Notes under the pieces: generated by a model
Told to the model about the DNA's origin: nothing
Seen by the model: the letters and a program-made list of their open reading frames with translations, nothing else
The model's database searches: none
Assembly (NCBI RefSeq): GCF_014207425.1
Contig: NZ_JACHFF010000001.1
Location: 1,200,124-1,264,123, forward strand
Direction of reading: 5' to 3'
Length of the DNA stretch: 64,000 nucleotides
Origin: Jeotgalicoccus coquinae
GTDB lineage: Bacteria > Bacillota > Bacilli > Staphylococcales > Salinicoccaceae
Made by a program: the position numbers and the translations under genes
In this document: positions 27,735 to 36,067 of the stretch, piece by piece
Layout of the letters: each line of letters begins with the position of its first letter
How positions within the stretch are numbered: position 1 is the stretch's first letter

Positions 27735-29264
27735 ATGACTGATAATACAAAAAATTCATACTGGTCCGCTTCAGTTGAACTTCCAAATTACCCGAAACTC
27801 GAAAGGAATATTACTTCCCAAATACTCATCGCCGGAGGAGGGATAAGCGGTTTAATGAATGCTTTTAAACTCGCTCTTAAGGGTTATGAAGTTACATTAA
27901 TAGAAGGTAATGAATTAGTCAGCGGCACTACCGCCAATACAACTGCAAGAATAACTGCCCAGCAGGGCTTGTTATACAGTCAGTTAAAAAGTCAGAAAGA
28001 CGGCAACTCTGCGCAGGTTTACTACGAGTCTCAAATGAGTGCGATTAAGGAAATAGAAAATATTATAGAAAAATATAATATAGACTGTGATTTCAAACGG
28101 GTGGACAACGTGATCTATGCTGAACATGAAAAATCATTAAAGAATCTCGAGAAAGAAGCGAAGGTCTATAAGGAACTCTCAATCGACGGTTATCTTTCCA
28201 CTGATACAAACCAACTTCCCTTTGAAACTGCCGGACAGCTGGTTATGAAAAATCAGGCTGAGTTCCATCCTCTTAAATTTTTAAAAGGAATTATAGAAGT
28301 ACTGCGGGAATTAAATGTCACAATTTATGAACACACCCGCGGCAAAAACACTGACGGCAATACACTGTTCACAACTGATGACTTCAGCATAGATTTTGAA
28401 CAGCTGATTATTGCCACACATTTTCCATTTCTCGATATTGAAAACTTTTACTTTAACAGTTTCAAAATCAGTTATGGTTACGCTCTCGTTGCAGAGACAT
28501 CCACACCAATACCGGAAAACCTTTCTCTCAATGGTTATGACGGTGCCCGGTTGTCAATCAGAAATATCGTAAAACCCGACAGCAACTTGCCTGTACTGCT
28601 TTTCGGCGGTCTCGGCCATGGTTCATATGAAAAGAGAGAGATGACTAAGCAGCTTAAAGAACTTGAACATTACGCAGGACAGAAAACTGTAAATGAAAAA
28701 ACTTTATATGCGTACCGCGCACAGGATTTAATGACTGCTGATTCCCTTCCCTTCATAGGTTATTTCAACAAAAAATATGATAACTATTTTATTGCTTCGG
28801 GATTTAATAAATATGGCATGGCAAACGGTGTGCTTTCATCGATGATCATCAGTGATTTAATAGATGGCAAAAATAATGTGTATAAAGATCTTGTCGATCC
28901 CAACCGTAAAAAAGGTACTTTCCAGCAGTTGAAGCAGCACTTAACAAATCCGCTTCATATCGGTGAAGCAGAAATTAAAAATATGGCTGAAGCACATCCG
29001 GATCTCGATGAACTGGATCTCAGCCCCGGTGAAGGTACGGTCGCAAAAGATGGAATATCCAAAAAAGGTGTTTACCGCGAAGATGATAATTATTATGTCG
29101 TCTCCAACCGCTGTACACATATGGGCTGCAGTCTAAACTGGAATAATGATGATAAGACATGGGATTGTCCATGTCACGGATCGAGATTTAATTACACTGG
29201 AAAAGTAATTGAAGGCCCTGCCACAGATGATCTCGATGCTGATATCAGACCAAATAAAAAATAA
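27735..29264 (+). CDS. FAD-dependent oxidoreductase with C-terminal Rieske domain
   Basis: 509 residues. An FAD-binding DAO-type domain starts with GGGISG at residues 34-39 and a Glu-ending second strand (LIEGNEL). A Rieske [2Fe-2S] domain closes the protein with C460-x-H462 and C478-x2-H481. This architecture occurs in Firmicute proteins of unknown substrate, often called YhfW in Bacillus. AAAGGAGG precedes the ATG. Its last 73 bases are shared antisense with the convergent MerR gene. It is probably cytoplasmic, moving electrons between an amine- or acid-type substrate and the cluster. Confidence 0.88.
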   Translation: MTDNTKNSYWSASVELPNYPKLERNITSQILIAGGGISGLMNAFKLALKGYEVTLIEGNELVSGTTANTTARITAQQGLLYSQLKSQKDGNSAQVYYESQMSAIKEIENIIEKYNIDCDFKRVDNVIYAEHEKSLKNLEKEAKVYKELSIDGYLSTDTNQLPFETAGQLVMKNQAEFHPLKFLKGIIEVLRELNVTIYEHTRGKNTDGNTLFTTDDFSIDFEQLIIATHFPFLDIENFYFNSFKISYGYALVAETSTPIPENLSLNGYDGARLSIRNIVKPDSNLPVLLFGGLGHGSYEKREMTKQLKELEHYAGQKTVNEKTLYAYRAQDLMTADSLPFIGYFNKKYDNYFIASGFNKYGMANGVLSSMIISDLIDGKNNVYKDLVDPNRKKGTFQQLKQHLTNPLHIGEAEIKNMAEAHPDLDELDLSPGEGTVAKDGISKKGVYREDDNYYVVSNRCTHMGCSLNWNNDDKTWDCPCHGSRFNYTGKVIEGPATDDLDADIRPNKK

Positions 29265-29974
29265 TAGACTGTCATTGCCTGCTGCATAAATTTTGCCAGT
29301 CCATCGCCAAATTTATCAATATTTTTAGTAAATCTTTCATCTTCCACATACATATCACCAAGACCTTTAAACATTTCCGGACTATATTCCCCTATTTCAT
29401 TTAAGAATTCATACCATTCATGGATATGATACTGAGCTTCTTTTGAATCAGGTGATGTATGTCTCACCTTGGCAAGTTTTGTATAAATCTCATTAAATCT
29501 GCGTTCTGTTTCTTCAGATCCCATTTGTTTTAATTTCCGGTTTGAATCATCAACAGCTTTACTGCCCCATTTTTTTCTCGCTTCTTCTTCATACGGATTC
29601 TGCGAAAAATCCACACCTTCGAATTTTTCCTCATTCGTCATTCTAATCTCACCCTTATCATCTTTAATCGTGTTATCGATCAGCTGCAGAATATCATCGA
29701 GCCTCGCCAGTTCTTTTAATATAATGTCTCTTTGCACCTGAAGCGCTTCTTGTTTTTCATAATCCGGACTGTCCATAATTTCTTTAATCTGTTTCAGTTT
29801 AAAATTCAGCTGCCTGAAAAACAGTATCTGCTGCAGCTGTGAAACATCTTCATCTGAATAGTTACGATAACCGTTCTCCTGATCTATTGCCGGAGTCAGC
29901 AGGCCAATTTTATCGTAATGATGCAGTGTTCTGACACTCACTCCTGCAATCTCAGCAAGCTCTTTCACTTTCAT
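29192..29974 (-). CDS. MerR-family regulator with TipAS-type C-terminal domain
   Basis: 260 residues. The winged-helix MerR domain is residues 1-70 ([23 protein letters not shown]), a coiled coil runs to about 110, and a TipAS drug-binding-like domain follows ([15 protein letters not shown], then FMQQAMTVY). The last roughly 25 residues after MTVY are not typical of the family and are encoded opposite the 3' end of the oxidoreductase gene, so the original stop may have been lost. Homologues such as Mta and TipA activate multidrug efflux genes and themselves. Confidence 0.88.
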   Translation of the reverse strand: MKVKELAEIAGVSVRTLHHYDKIGLLTPAIDQENGYRNYSDEDVSQLQQILFFRQLNFKLKQIKEIMDSPDYEKQEALQVQRDIILKELARLDDILQLIDNTIKDDKGEIRMTNEEKFEGVDFSQNPYEEEARKKWGSKAVDDSNRKLKQMGSEETERRFNEIYTKLAKVRHTSPDSKEAQYHIHEWYEFLNEIGEYSPEMFKGLGDMYVEDERFTKNIDKFGDGLAKFMQQAMTVYYFLFGLISASRSSVAGPSITFPV

Positions 29975-29994
29975 ATCTTCACCTCTTAATTTTG

Positions 29995-30025
29995 ATTATA
30001 AACTATGACGTTACGTGATGGTAAA
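29995..30025 (-). promoter_or_regulatory. MerR-type autoregulated promoter
   Basis: A leftward TTTACC (30020-30025) and TATAAT (29995-30000) have a 19-base spacer carrying the near-palindrome TCACGTAACGTCA. The overlong spacer with a central dyad is the hallmark of promoters activated by MerR proteins. It lies just before the MerR-TipAS gene. Confidence 0.75.
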
Positions 30026-30101
30026 CTTCAAATTTATAATTGTCATCATCGGGTATAAACTATAATATAGAAGTAATATCTACTATATGAGGATGATAAA
30101 A

Positions 30102-30665
30102 ATGGCATCGCAAAACGACAGAAAAAATAACAAATTTGTCAGACCGAGACATTTAAAGAAATTGGGGCTTCCGGGAATGCTTGTTATTCTGGCACTGTTT
30201 ATCGGAGTGACAGTGTACAATGATAATTTTGCGGGGGAAGAAAGCGGCGGAGAAGCTTCAGCGGAGAATGAAGTGACTGTCGACCAGCATATTGACGGAG
30301 ATACGACGCGTTTCAATTACAACGGCAGTTCAGAGAGTTTCAGATACTTAATTATAAACACTCCGGAAATTGGCAGAGACGGTGAACAGGATGAGCCCTA
30401 TGCACAGGAAGCTTTCGAGCGTACGCAGAAACTGCTGGATAATGCCGGTACAATTACCGTAGAGTTCGATGAAGAGAAACAGGATCACTATGACCGTTAC
30501 TTAGCTTATGTTTATGCAGATGGTGAAATGATCAATGAAACTCTCGTCAGAGAAGGTCTGGCCTCAGTGGATTATGTCCACCCGCCTAACGATAAATACG
30601 AAGACCTGCTGAGAGATGCAGAAGATAAAGCTAAAAGTGAAGGTGCCGGCATGTGGTCGGAATAA
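30102..30665 (+). CDS. Membrane-anchored thermonuclease-family protein (SNase-like)
   Basis: 187 residues from ATG 30102 (GAGG upstream; an ATG at 30087 is possible). A charged N-terminus is followed by one hydrophobic helix (about residues 21-38) and an SNase-like OB-fold domain. The pattern DGDTTRF, FRYLIINTPE and DHYDRYLAYVY matches the staphylococcal nuclease active-site layout, but the Asp ligand before TPE (Asp40 in SNase) is Asn here. It likely cuts extracellular or wall-associated DNA/RNA with Ca2+; the substitution leaves activity uncertain. Confidence 0.82.
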   Translation: MASQNDRKNNKFVRPRHLKKLGLPGMLVILALFIGVTVYNDNFAGEESGGEASAENEVTVDQHIDGDTTRFNYNGSSESFRYLIINTPEIGRDGEQDEPYAQEAFERTQKLLDNAGTITVEFDEEKQDHYDRYLAYVYADGEMINETLVREGLASVDYVHPPNDKYEDLLRDAEDKAKSEGAGMWSE

Positions 30666-30667
30666 TA

Positions 30668-30707
30668 TAAAAAAACAGGGAATCCCGGTCGGGATTCCCT
30701 GTTTTAA
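30668..30707. terminator. Bidirectional terminator between nuclease and HxlR genes
   Basis: A perfect long stem (aaaacagggaatccc with gggattccctgtttt) has A- and T-runs on both sides. Confidence 0.88.
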
Positions 30708-30710
30708 TTT

Positions 30711-31040
30711 TTAAGCTTCAACTTTATTGTCTGATTCTATCCAGTCCTGCGACCATTTCTCAATATCTTTTAACACAGGTTCAAGTGAGAGACCTTTTTC
30801 CGTTAAAGAATATTTGATAACAACCGGCGTTTCCGGAATAACTTCCCGATTGATGAGGCCTTCCTGTTCCATGCTTTTCAGGCGATCTGATAATACTTTA
30901 CCGCTGACACCTGTCGCTGTCTGAATTTCCCCGAATCTGGAATTGCCATCCAGCATCTGATAAATAAGCAGAGCAGTCCATCTTTGGCTTAATATATTTA
31001 CCGCTTTTTCAAAGCGCGGACACATTTCATTTTGTGACAT
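30711..31040 (-). CDS. HxlR-family transcriptional regulator
   Basis: 109 residues from ATG 31040 with AAGGAG nine bases upstream. The CPRFEKAVNILSQRWTALLIYQML start with its conserved N-terminal Cys and the winged helix SGKVLSDRLKSMEQEGLI define the HxlR/DUF24 family. In Bacillus the relatives YodB and CatR sense quinones and electrophiles through this cysteine and repress catDE and related genes. Here it is divergent from a VOC dioxygenase with an operator in between, a matching arrangement. Confidence 0.88.
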   Translation of the reverse strand: MSQNEMCPRFEKAVNILSQRWTALLIYQMLDGNSRFGEIQTATGVSGKVLSDRLKSMEQEGLINREVIPETPVVIKYSLTEKGLSLEPVLKDIEKWSQDWIESDNKVEA

Positions 31041-31089
31041 GGCTATCACTCCTTATTGAAATATAATACCACAAAAATACATCTATTAA

Positions 31090-31134
31090 AAGTAAAACAT
31101 ATTACTTGTCATAACCAAATATTCATTATATACT
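31090..31134 (+). promoter_or_regulatory. VOC gene promoter with overlapping HxlR-type operator
   Basis: TTGTCA (31106-31111) and TATACT (31129-31134) are 17 bases apart. The inverted repeat AAGTAA-N6-TTACTT (31090-31107) runs into the -35 box, so binding there would repress. It sits between the divergent regulator and dioxygenase genes. Confidence 0.65.
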
Positions 31135-31168
31135 TAGTTACATTAAGTTACCAAATAGGAGGATTATT

Positions 31169-32032
31169 ATGGCATTTCATAATAAAAACGCAACATATGT
31201 AGAAACAGTATCACTAAACATTAAAGATTTAAATCGTTCTATAGATTTCTATACAAAAATCATCGGCCTCTCTGTAAAAGAACAGAATCCTACTCATGCT
31301 GAACTGACTGCAGACGGAGAAAATGTACTGCTTATCTTGAATCAGGTTGATAAAGAACGCACACACCGCCGTGCCAGCGGTCTGTATCACTTCGCTCTCC
31401 TTCTCCCGACAAGAGAAGACCTTGCATTAATTACAATGCATCTTGCAGCAAACAGAATACCTTTAGGTTCTGCAGATCACCACGTAAGTGAAGCTCTTTA
31501 CTTAGATGATCCGGACGGCAACGGTATTGAAATTTATATCGACAGAGAGCCGGAACATTGGATTTGGAATGACGGCCAGGTACACATGGTTACTGAACCG
31601 CTGAATGCAGAAGATTTGCTGAAAGACAGACCGGACCCTTCAGACTTTAAAGGACTGCCAAAAGATACTATAATCGGTCACATTCACCTTCATGTAAACG
31701 ACCTTCAGAAAAATGATGAGTTTTACACAGAAGGACTTGGTTTCGAAGTGATTCTCAACTTCGGCGGTCAGGCATTATTTATGGCAACTGAGAAATATCA
31801 TCACCATATCGCAGCGAATATCTGGAACGGACTTGGCGCACCGGCTCCAGAAAAAGGCAGTATCGGTCTTGATTACTACACTGTAATATATCCATCTAAC
31901 GAAGCATTAAACAAAGCTGTATCAAGACTTACGGAACTCGGCTTCACTGCTCAACAGGAAGAAGGATACGTTCTGACAGCTGACCCTTCAGGCAGCCATA
32001 TCAGAATGCAGACACATAAAAGTCACAATTAA
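31169..32032 (+). CDS. VOC-superfamily ring-cleaving dioxygenase (CatE-like)
   Basis: 287 residues made of two VOC (glyoxalase/extradiol dioxygenase) modules, about residues 8-125 and 160-285. Conserved metal-site elements are GLYHFALL in the first module, GHIHLHVNDL opening the second, and the acidic positions GIEIYID. Bacillus CatE is a catechol-2,3-dioxygenase of this two-domain form, repressed by YodB/CatR. The neighbouring HxlR regulator supports a role in clearing quinones or catechols. TAGGAGG precedes the ATG. Confidence 0.85.
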   Translation: MAFHNKNATYVETVSLNIKDLNRSIDFYTKIIGLSVKEQNPTHAELTADGENVLLILNQVDKERTHRRASGLYHFALLLPTREDLALITMHLAANRIPLGSADHHVSEALYLDDPDGNGIEIYIDREPEHWIWNDGQVHMVTEPLNAEDLLKDRPDPSDFKGLPKDTIIGHIHLHVNDLQKNDEFYTEGLGFEVILNFGGQALFMATEKYHHHIAANIWNGLGAPAPEKGSIGLDYYTVIYPSNEALNKAVSRLTELGFTAQQEEGYVLTADPSGSHIRMQTHKSHN

Positions 32033-32041
32033 TTGAAAGAG

Positions 32042-32106
32042 ATTCTCAATTAGGCTTGACTCATTCTCAATAAGTATTGTATATTAGTAATTGAAAATGA
32101 TTATCA
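32042..32106 (+). promoter_or_regulatory. Fur-controlled promoter
   Basis: TTGACT (32056-32061) and TATATT (32080-32085) are spaced 18 bases apart. TGAAAATGATTATCA at 32092-32106 matches the Fur 7-1-7 box TGATAATNATTATCA except one base and covers the expected start site. Two further half-box-like ATTCTCAAT repeats sit at 32042-32050 and 32063-32071, 21 bases apart and overlapping the -35 side. Confidence 0.75.
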
Positions 32107-32216
32107 GTTAGAAATTAATAGGCCCCCTCTTATTAATAAAAAATCATTTTCAGCTACTTTAATCTAATGTACGCACATTTATAAAGCCATACCCAGACCC
32201 AGGGTATGGCTTTTTT
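32092..32216 (+). ncRNA. Candidate Fur-regulated small RNA (FsrA/IsrR-like)
   Basis: The approximately 125-base interval starts at a Fur-boxed promoter, has no open reading longer than a few codons, and ends in an intrinsic terminator (agccatac stem, T6). It carries an unpaired-looking C-rich tract GGCCCCCTCTT at 32121-32131, the type of seed by which FsrA and staphylococcal IsrR bind Shine-Dalgarno regions of iron-enzyme mRNAs. A second C-rich part, CCCAGACCC, is in the terminator loop. The transcript itself is unproven. Confidence 0.65.
32184..32216 (+). terminator. Terminator of the candidate small RNA
   Basis: Stem agccatacc/ggtatggct (around 32185-32193 and 32203-32210) has a C-rich loop and is followed by T6. 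Confidence 0.9.
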
Positions 32217-32266
32217 AATTTACTTGTTTACAATGGCAGTAGCCACTCAAGAAAAGAGGATTCTCT

Positions 32267-32710
32267 ATGACTTTTAAATCAAAGATTGATTTTTCCTTCA
32301 GTATTATGATGATTATCTCTATTGCTGCTGTTGCAGCAGCAGGATTTTTCCCATTCTTTCTGGATAATCCGGTACCATTGTCGGCTGCTGTTATAATTTT
32401 TGTAATTATCATACCGATTATTCTGCTGCTTATATTGATGACTTTTAATACCCGATATACTTTTCACGATGATTATCTGCATGCAAAATCTGTAATTTTC
32501 GGCAGCAAAATCCCTTACAGAGATATTTTCAAAGTGCATCCGACTTCAAACTTCATCTCCGGTTACCGGATGATGACTTCTAAAGACGGCATCGAGATCC
32601 ATTCGAGGAGCATTGCTTTCGGCAGCTTAAGAATTTCTCCCGAGAATAAATCTTTATTCATCGAAGAACTAAAGAAACGTGCTCCTCATGCCGATTATCA
32701 GGATATTTAA
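32267..32710 (+). CDS. Membrane protein with bacterial PH-like domain
   Basis: 147 residues. Two hydrophobic helices (about residues 10-28 and 38-60) are followed by a small beta domain with TRYTFHDDYLHAKSVIFGSKIPYRDIFKV, the pattern of the bPH (DUF1200/YyaB-like) family. A strand then carries IEIHSRSIAFGSLRISP. The function of such proteins is unknown. A GAGG-type site precedes the ATG. It is separated from the small RNA by a terminator. Confidence 0.7.
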   Translation: MTFKSKIDFSFSIMMIISIAAVAAAGFFPFFLDNPVPLSAAVIIFVIIIPIILLLILMTFNTRYTFHDDYLHAKSVIFGSKIPYRDIFKVHPTSNFISGYRMMTSKDGIEIHSRSIAFGSLRISPENKSLFIEELKKRAPHADYQDI

Positions 32711-32713
32711 GCA

Positions 32714-32743
32714 TAAAAAAAGAGACAGCCTAGGCTGTCTCTT
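32714..32743 (-). terminator. Terminator of the cold shock gene
   Basis: An 11-bp stem (32720-32730 with 32733-32743) is followed leftwards by T7. Confidence 0.9.
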
Positions 32744-32755
32744 GAAAGCTTTATA

Positions 32756-32956
32756 TTAAACCGTAGTGACGTTAGTAGCTTGTGGGCCACGTTGTCCTTC
32801 TTCGATTTCAAAGTTAACTTTTTGTCCTTCTTCTAATGATTTGTAACCATCAGCCTGGATTGCTGAGAAGTGTACGAATACGTCGTCTCCAGCTTCCTGT
32901 TCGATAAATCCAAATCCTTTTTCTGAGTTAAACCATTTTACTGTTCCTTCGTTCAT
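32756..32956 (-). CDS. Cold shock protein, CspA family
   Basis: 66 residues, one OB-fold domain. RNP1 KGFGFI (about residues 13-18) and RNP2 VFVHFSAI (about 26-33) bind single-stranded RNA/DNA as an RNA chaperone. AGGAGG precedes the ATG. It is preceded by a roughly 113-base leader from a good promoter, typical of csp genes whose leaders control translation with temperature. Confidence 0.96.
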   Translation of the reverse strand: MNEGTVKWFNSEKGFGFIEQEAGDDVFVHFSAIQADGYKSLEEGQKVNFEIEEGQRGPQATNVTTV

Positions 32957-33076
32957 AGAAAAAACCTCCTAGTGCTTTTGCACTTAAATATTTGCAATTG
33001 TTAATGTAAAAATTTTAAGAGTTTTTCAAACGAATGAAACAATTAAAATATTTGTTGATTAAGAACTACCTTTTAT

Positions 33077-33105
33077 ATACTACAGTGCTTTTCATCATAT
33101 GTCAA
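33077..33105 (-). promoter_or_regulatory. csp promoter with long 5' leader
   Basis: Leftward TTGACA (33100-33105) and TAGTAT (33077-33082) are spaced 17 bases apart. The start near 33070 leaves a long untranslated leader before the csp start at 32956. Confidence 0.75.
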
Positions 33106-33144
33106 CACTTTACGAAAAAGTATTTTTAATTTCTTTTGTAAAAC

Positions 33145-33861
33145 TTACTCCAGCTCTTCCGGATAAACGAATCCGCGGTCTCTTTTCAGAGTTTCTTCGA
33201 TTCCTTTAACAACAGTCTGGACATCTTCCGGATTGAATAAATCCATCTTATCAATGTCGATGACGTAAACAGGAGAAATGTTTTTGCTGTTGTACTCAGT
33301 AATAAATTCATTCTCATACAGATTATAAAGATCCTGATAATACTTATAAAGTCCCGGATTGCCTTCAATCTGTTCGAAGTCTCTGCCGCGGCGTTTAATT
33401 CTTCTCATTACTTCTTCAAATGAACCGTGAACCATAACCATCAGGTCCGGAGATTTCTTGAACAGCACCTGCTGTTTGTATAAATCATTCAGTTCTTCCA
33501 TCATGTTCTCATGCAGATCCAGGTATGTTTCATATTCAGCTTCATCCATCGAGCCATTTTCATATTGAAGTCTTGCAAAAATCATTGCATCTTCATATAT
33601 AGAACGATCCAGCACTGAGTTTGGGTGTGCCATTGCTTTCTTAATTGCTTTGAATCTGTGGTTCAGGAAAAATACCTGAAGGTGGAAACTGTATCTTTCC
33701 GGCTCCTCATAGTATTTCGCCAGGAATGGGTTGCCATCAACTTTTTCTTCGAGTAATTCAACGTCGAAGTGTTTTGCGATAACTTTACCCCACTCTGTTT
33801 TACCTGCTCCTATTGTTCCTGCTAATGTAATCAATTTACCGTCACCTTTTCTGTGGTTCAT
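33145..33861 (-). CDS. Deoxynucleoside kinase (dGK/dAK-dCK family)
   Basis: 238 residues from ATG 33861 (GGTG six bases before); a TTG at 33927 gives a longer form without a ribosome site. Walker A AGTIGAGKTEW is at residues 14-24, with a DRSIYEDAMIFA catalytic helix entry and a basic lid RRIKRRGRDFE. It phosphorylates a deoxynucleoside with ATP for nucleotide salvage. Such kinases come in tandem pairs in Bacillus and Staphylococcus; only one is here, so which base it prefers is open. Confidence 0.88.
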   Translation of the reverse strand: MNHRKGDGKLITLAGTIGAGKTEWGKVIAKHFDVELLEEKVDGNPFLAKYYEEPERYSFHLQVFFLNHRFKAIKKAMAHPNSVLDRSIYEDAMIFARLQYENGSMDEAEYETYLDLHENMMEELNDLYKQQVLFKKSPDLMVMVHGSFEEVMRRIKRRGRDFEQIEGNPGLYKYYQDLYNLYENEFITEYNSKNISPVYVIDIDKMDLFNPEDVQTVVKGIEETLKRDRGFVYPEELE

Positions 33862-34154
33862 TTTATTCACCAAATTTATAATTTTTTTCTTATACTTATT
33901 TAAATGATATTTATCTTTATGTATCAAAATTAAGCCTTCACTATTTTAACAGAAAAACTGCATAAAACTACCACTTAATTTTGGCAATTCCCGTACTATG
34001 TCACTTTTTGCTCTTATCATTATAAAAGAACCTTTTATTTTCTACTAAATAAGCAAAATTACTCTTTTTGTATACATGACAAGCATTTAATTTCCGGCCC
34101 GTGAGTTATTCATAATACACTTGTATTAACGTAATGAAAGGGGCAACAGTGATT

Positions 34155-35198
34155 ATGAAACCATACTACAGCGACGTGCTCCAGTTCAGAGGCAGTCATT
34201 ATGATTTCGGGCATTTCCAAGGAGAGAAGCTGAAAGACTCCCCTATTCTGCCAAATCGTGAAAGGCAGTGGCGTCCGAGAGAGAAGCGTCATTTTATCGT
34301 TGATTCTGAAATTTCAATGGCGATGCTGGATAAGCTCGCCCCTCAAGTGCTGGATGAAATTCAGGGACTTGCCGATGCGCTGGAACTCGATATCACAGAA
34401 GCATTTAAAAAGTTCGGCGGCTATTATTTAGAGCTGACACGGAGCGGCTGTTCTATTTTTACCAACAATGATTTTTTCGTCCGAAATTATGACAGCCATC
34501 CCCGCGGCTACGAAGGACGTTATATATTTTATCAGCCGACAGATCGAGGCTATGCTTTTATGGGTCCGACGATGCAGATCACAGGACGGATTGACGGCAT
34601 GAATGAGAAGGGTCTCGTTATCGGCTATAACTTTACTCACACTAAAAAATCTGCAGACGGATTTATGTGCAGTATGATTGCAAGGCTTGTTCTGGAAACA
34701 TGTGCAAATACCGACGAAGCAGTCACACTGCTGAAAGAAATACCCCACAGGCATTCGTTCAGCTATGTTGTACAGGACCAAAGAGGTATTCCTTATGTTA
34801 TAGAAGCATCACCAAGGAACGTCGCTGTCAGACAGTCTAATATATGTACAAATCACTTCCATATGCTGCAGGAAGAAAACCGCTACAGACAGGAAGAATC
34901 ACTTCAGCGTGAACAAAACATCATGAACAAACAGCAAAATACGAGTAAACCTTATGATGCCTTTAAAATCATGAACAGTCTTAATGAAGGTATTGCATCA
35001 ACCAAATACGATGCATCTGCCGGAACAATTCATACGTCGGTCTATCTGCCGAAGGAATTAAAAGCATTATTTGTTATTGGTCTGGACAGGAAACCAGTTA
35101 TTTTTGATTTTAATAAATGGCTGCAGGGAGAAGATATTAAGATTACGAAGATTAAAGGTGAGCTGGACTTTGATAAACCTTTTGTTAATATGGAATGA
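34155..35198 (+). CDS. C45-type autoproteolytic acyltransferase/hydrolase
   Basis: 347 residues from ATG 34155; a GTG two codons earlier fits the GGGG ribosome site better, so the start is uncertain. It resembles the Ntn-hydrolase group of acyl-CoA:6-aminopenicillanate acyltransferases and choloylglycine hydrolases. The processing/nucleophile Cys lies in RSGCSIFTNND, followed by FFVRNYD, GMNEKGLVIGYNFTH and TNHF. These enzymes cleave amide bonds after self-processing. Substrate unknown. Transcribed alone. Confidence 0.78.
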   Translation: MKPYYSDVLQFRGSHYDFGHFQGEKLKDSPILPNRERQWRPREKRHFIVDSEISMAMLDKLAPQVLDEIQGLADALELDITEAFKKFGGYYLELTRSGCSIFTNNDFFVRNYDSHPRGYEGRYIFYQPTDRGYAFMGPTMQITGRIDGMNEKGLVIGYNFTHTKKSADGFMCSMIARLVLETCANTDEAVTLLKEIPHRHSFSYVVQDQRGIPYVIEASPRNVAVRQSNICTNHFHMLQEENRYRQEESLQREQNIMNKQQNTSKPYDAFKIMNSLNEGIASTKYDASAGTIHTSVYLPKELKALFVIGLDRKPVIFDFNKWLQGEDIKITKIKGELDFDKPFVNME

Positions 35199-35248
35199 GC
35201 TGTTAATACAGTGTAAACATTCAATATTAGATGGGCCGGTGATTACTT

Positions 35249-35968
35249 TTGAATGAAGAACTTCTTATATTATTTCTCATCGTCATCATAGCTTCGTCAC
35301 TGCAGACAAGCACCGGGTACGGATTTTCAATTGTCGGCACACCTTTTTTGCTGATGGTGTTCCCATTTCATGAAGCAATTCAGATTAACATTATCCTTTC
35401 AATTTGTTTATCATCGGTGATGATTTATAACATACGAAAAGAAATTGATTTAGAACTGCTTAAAAAATTAATATACGGCAGTCCGATTGGACTCTTTGCC
35501 GGAATTCTTATATACCTGTATATGGATACAGGATTTATTAAACTCAGTGTCGGGATTATCGTGCTGATTCTAACTATACTTTTAATCAGTAACTTCACGT
35601 TAAAAAGAACAGGGCTTAAAGACTATACAGCGGGCGGACTGTCAGGACTGCTGACAACGAGTATCGGCGTTCCAGGTCCACCACTGCTGCTGTATTTTTC
35701 AGGTGTACGGATAGACAAAACTATATTACGCAGCACAACGCTTGCCTTCTACCTATTCGCTTATACAGTGAGCTTAATCATGCAAATAACATTCGGCGGG
35801 ACGAACACAGAAATATGGCTATCATCCGCTCTTGCCCTCCCTGCGCTCTTTTTAGGCGTAGTTATCGGCCAGCTGGTTTTCAAAAAAATTACCCAGAAAG
35901 TATTCTTAAATATTACTTATATAATTTTGATATTTACAGGAATATATTTAGTAATTACGAGTATATGA
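35249..35968 (+). CDS. TauE/SafE-family sulfite/anion exporter
   Basis: 239 residues, about eight membrane helices, with paired half-repeats characteristic of DUF81 (SSLQTSTGYGFSIVGTPFLL in the first half, GLSGLLTTSIGVPGPPLLLYFSG in the second). The start is TTG 35249 with GGTGA six bases upstream. Members export sulfite, sulfoacetate or other small anions; the substrate here is unknown. Confidence 0.82.
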   Translation: MNEELLILFLIVIIASSLQTSTGYGFSIVGTPFLLMVFPFHEAIQINIILSICLSSVMIYNIRKEIDLELLKKLIYGSPIGLFAGILIYLYMDTGFIKLSVGIIVLILTILLISNFTLKRTGLKDYTAGGLSGLLTTSIGVPGPPLLLYFSGVRIDKTILRSTTLAFYLFAYTVSLIMQITFGGTNTEIWLSSALALPALFLGVVIGQLVFKKITQKVFLNITYIILIFTGIYLVITSI

Positions 35969-36010
35969 AGATATAATCTTTTAAATTTCTTGAAAAAATT
36001 CTTTTTTTCT

Positions 36011-36035
36011 GTTTGAGATATTTAAAGTGGGGAGA
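36011..36035 (+). promoter_or_regulatory. Possible sigma-B promoter upstream of DUF378 gene
   Basis: GTTTGA (36011-36016), a 13-base spacer and GGGAGA (36030-36035) approximate the GTTTWW/GGGWAW sigma-B pattern with two deviations. It lies 33 bases before the start of a DUF378 gene. Confidence 0.35.
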
Positions 36036-36067
36036 ACTTAACTAAGTCTTAATTTAGGAGGGTGTTT

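Noticed and set aside
32055-32266. The Fur-boxed region as simply the promoter of the PH-domain gene
   Set aside because: A strong intrinsic terminator lies between the promoter and that gene, so most transcripts should end before it; read-through remains possible.
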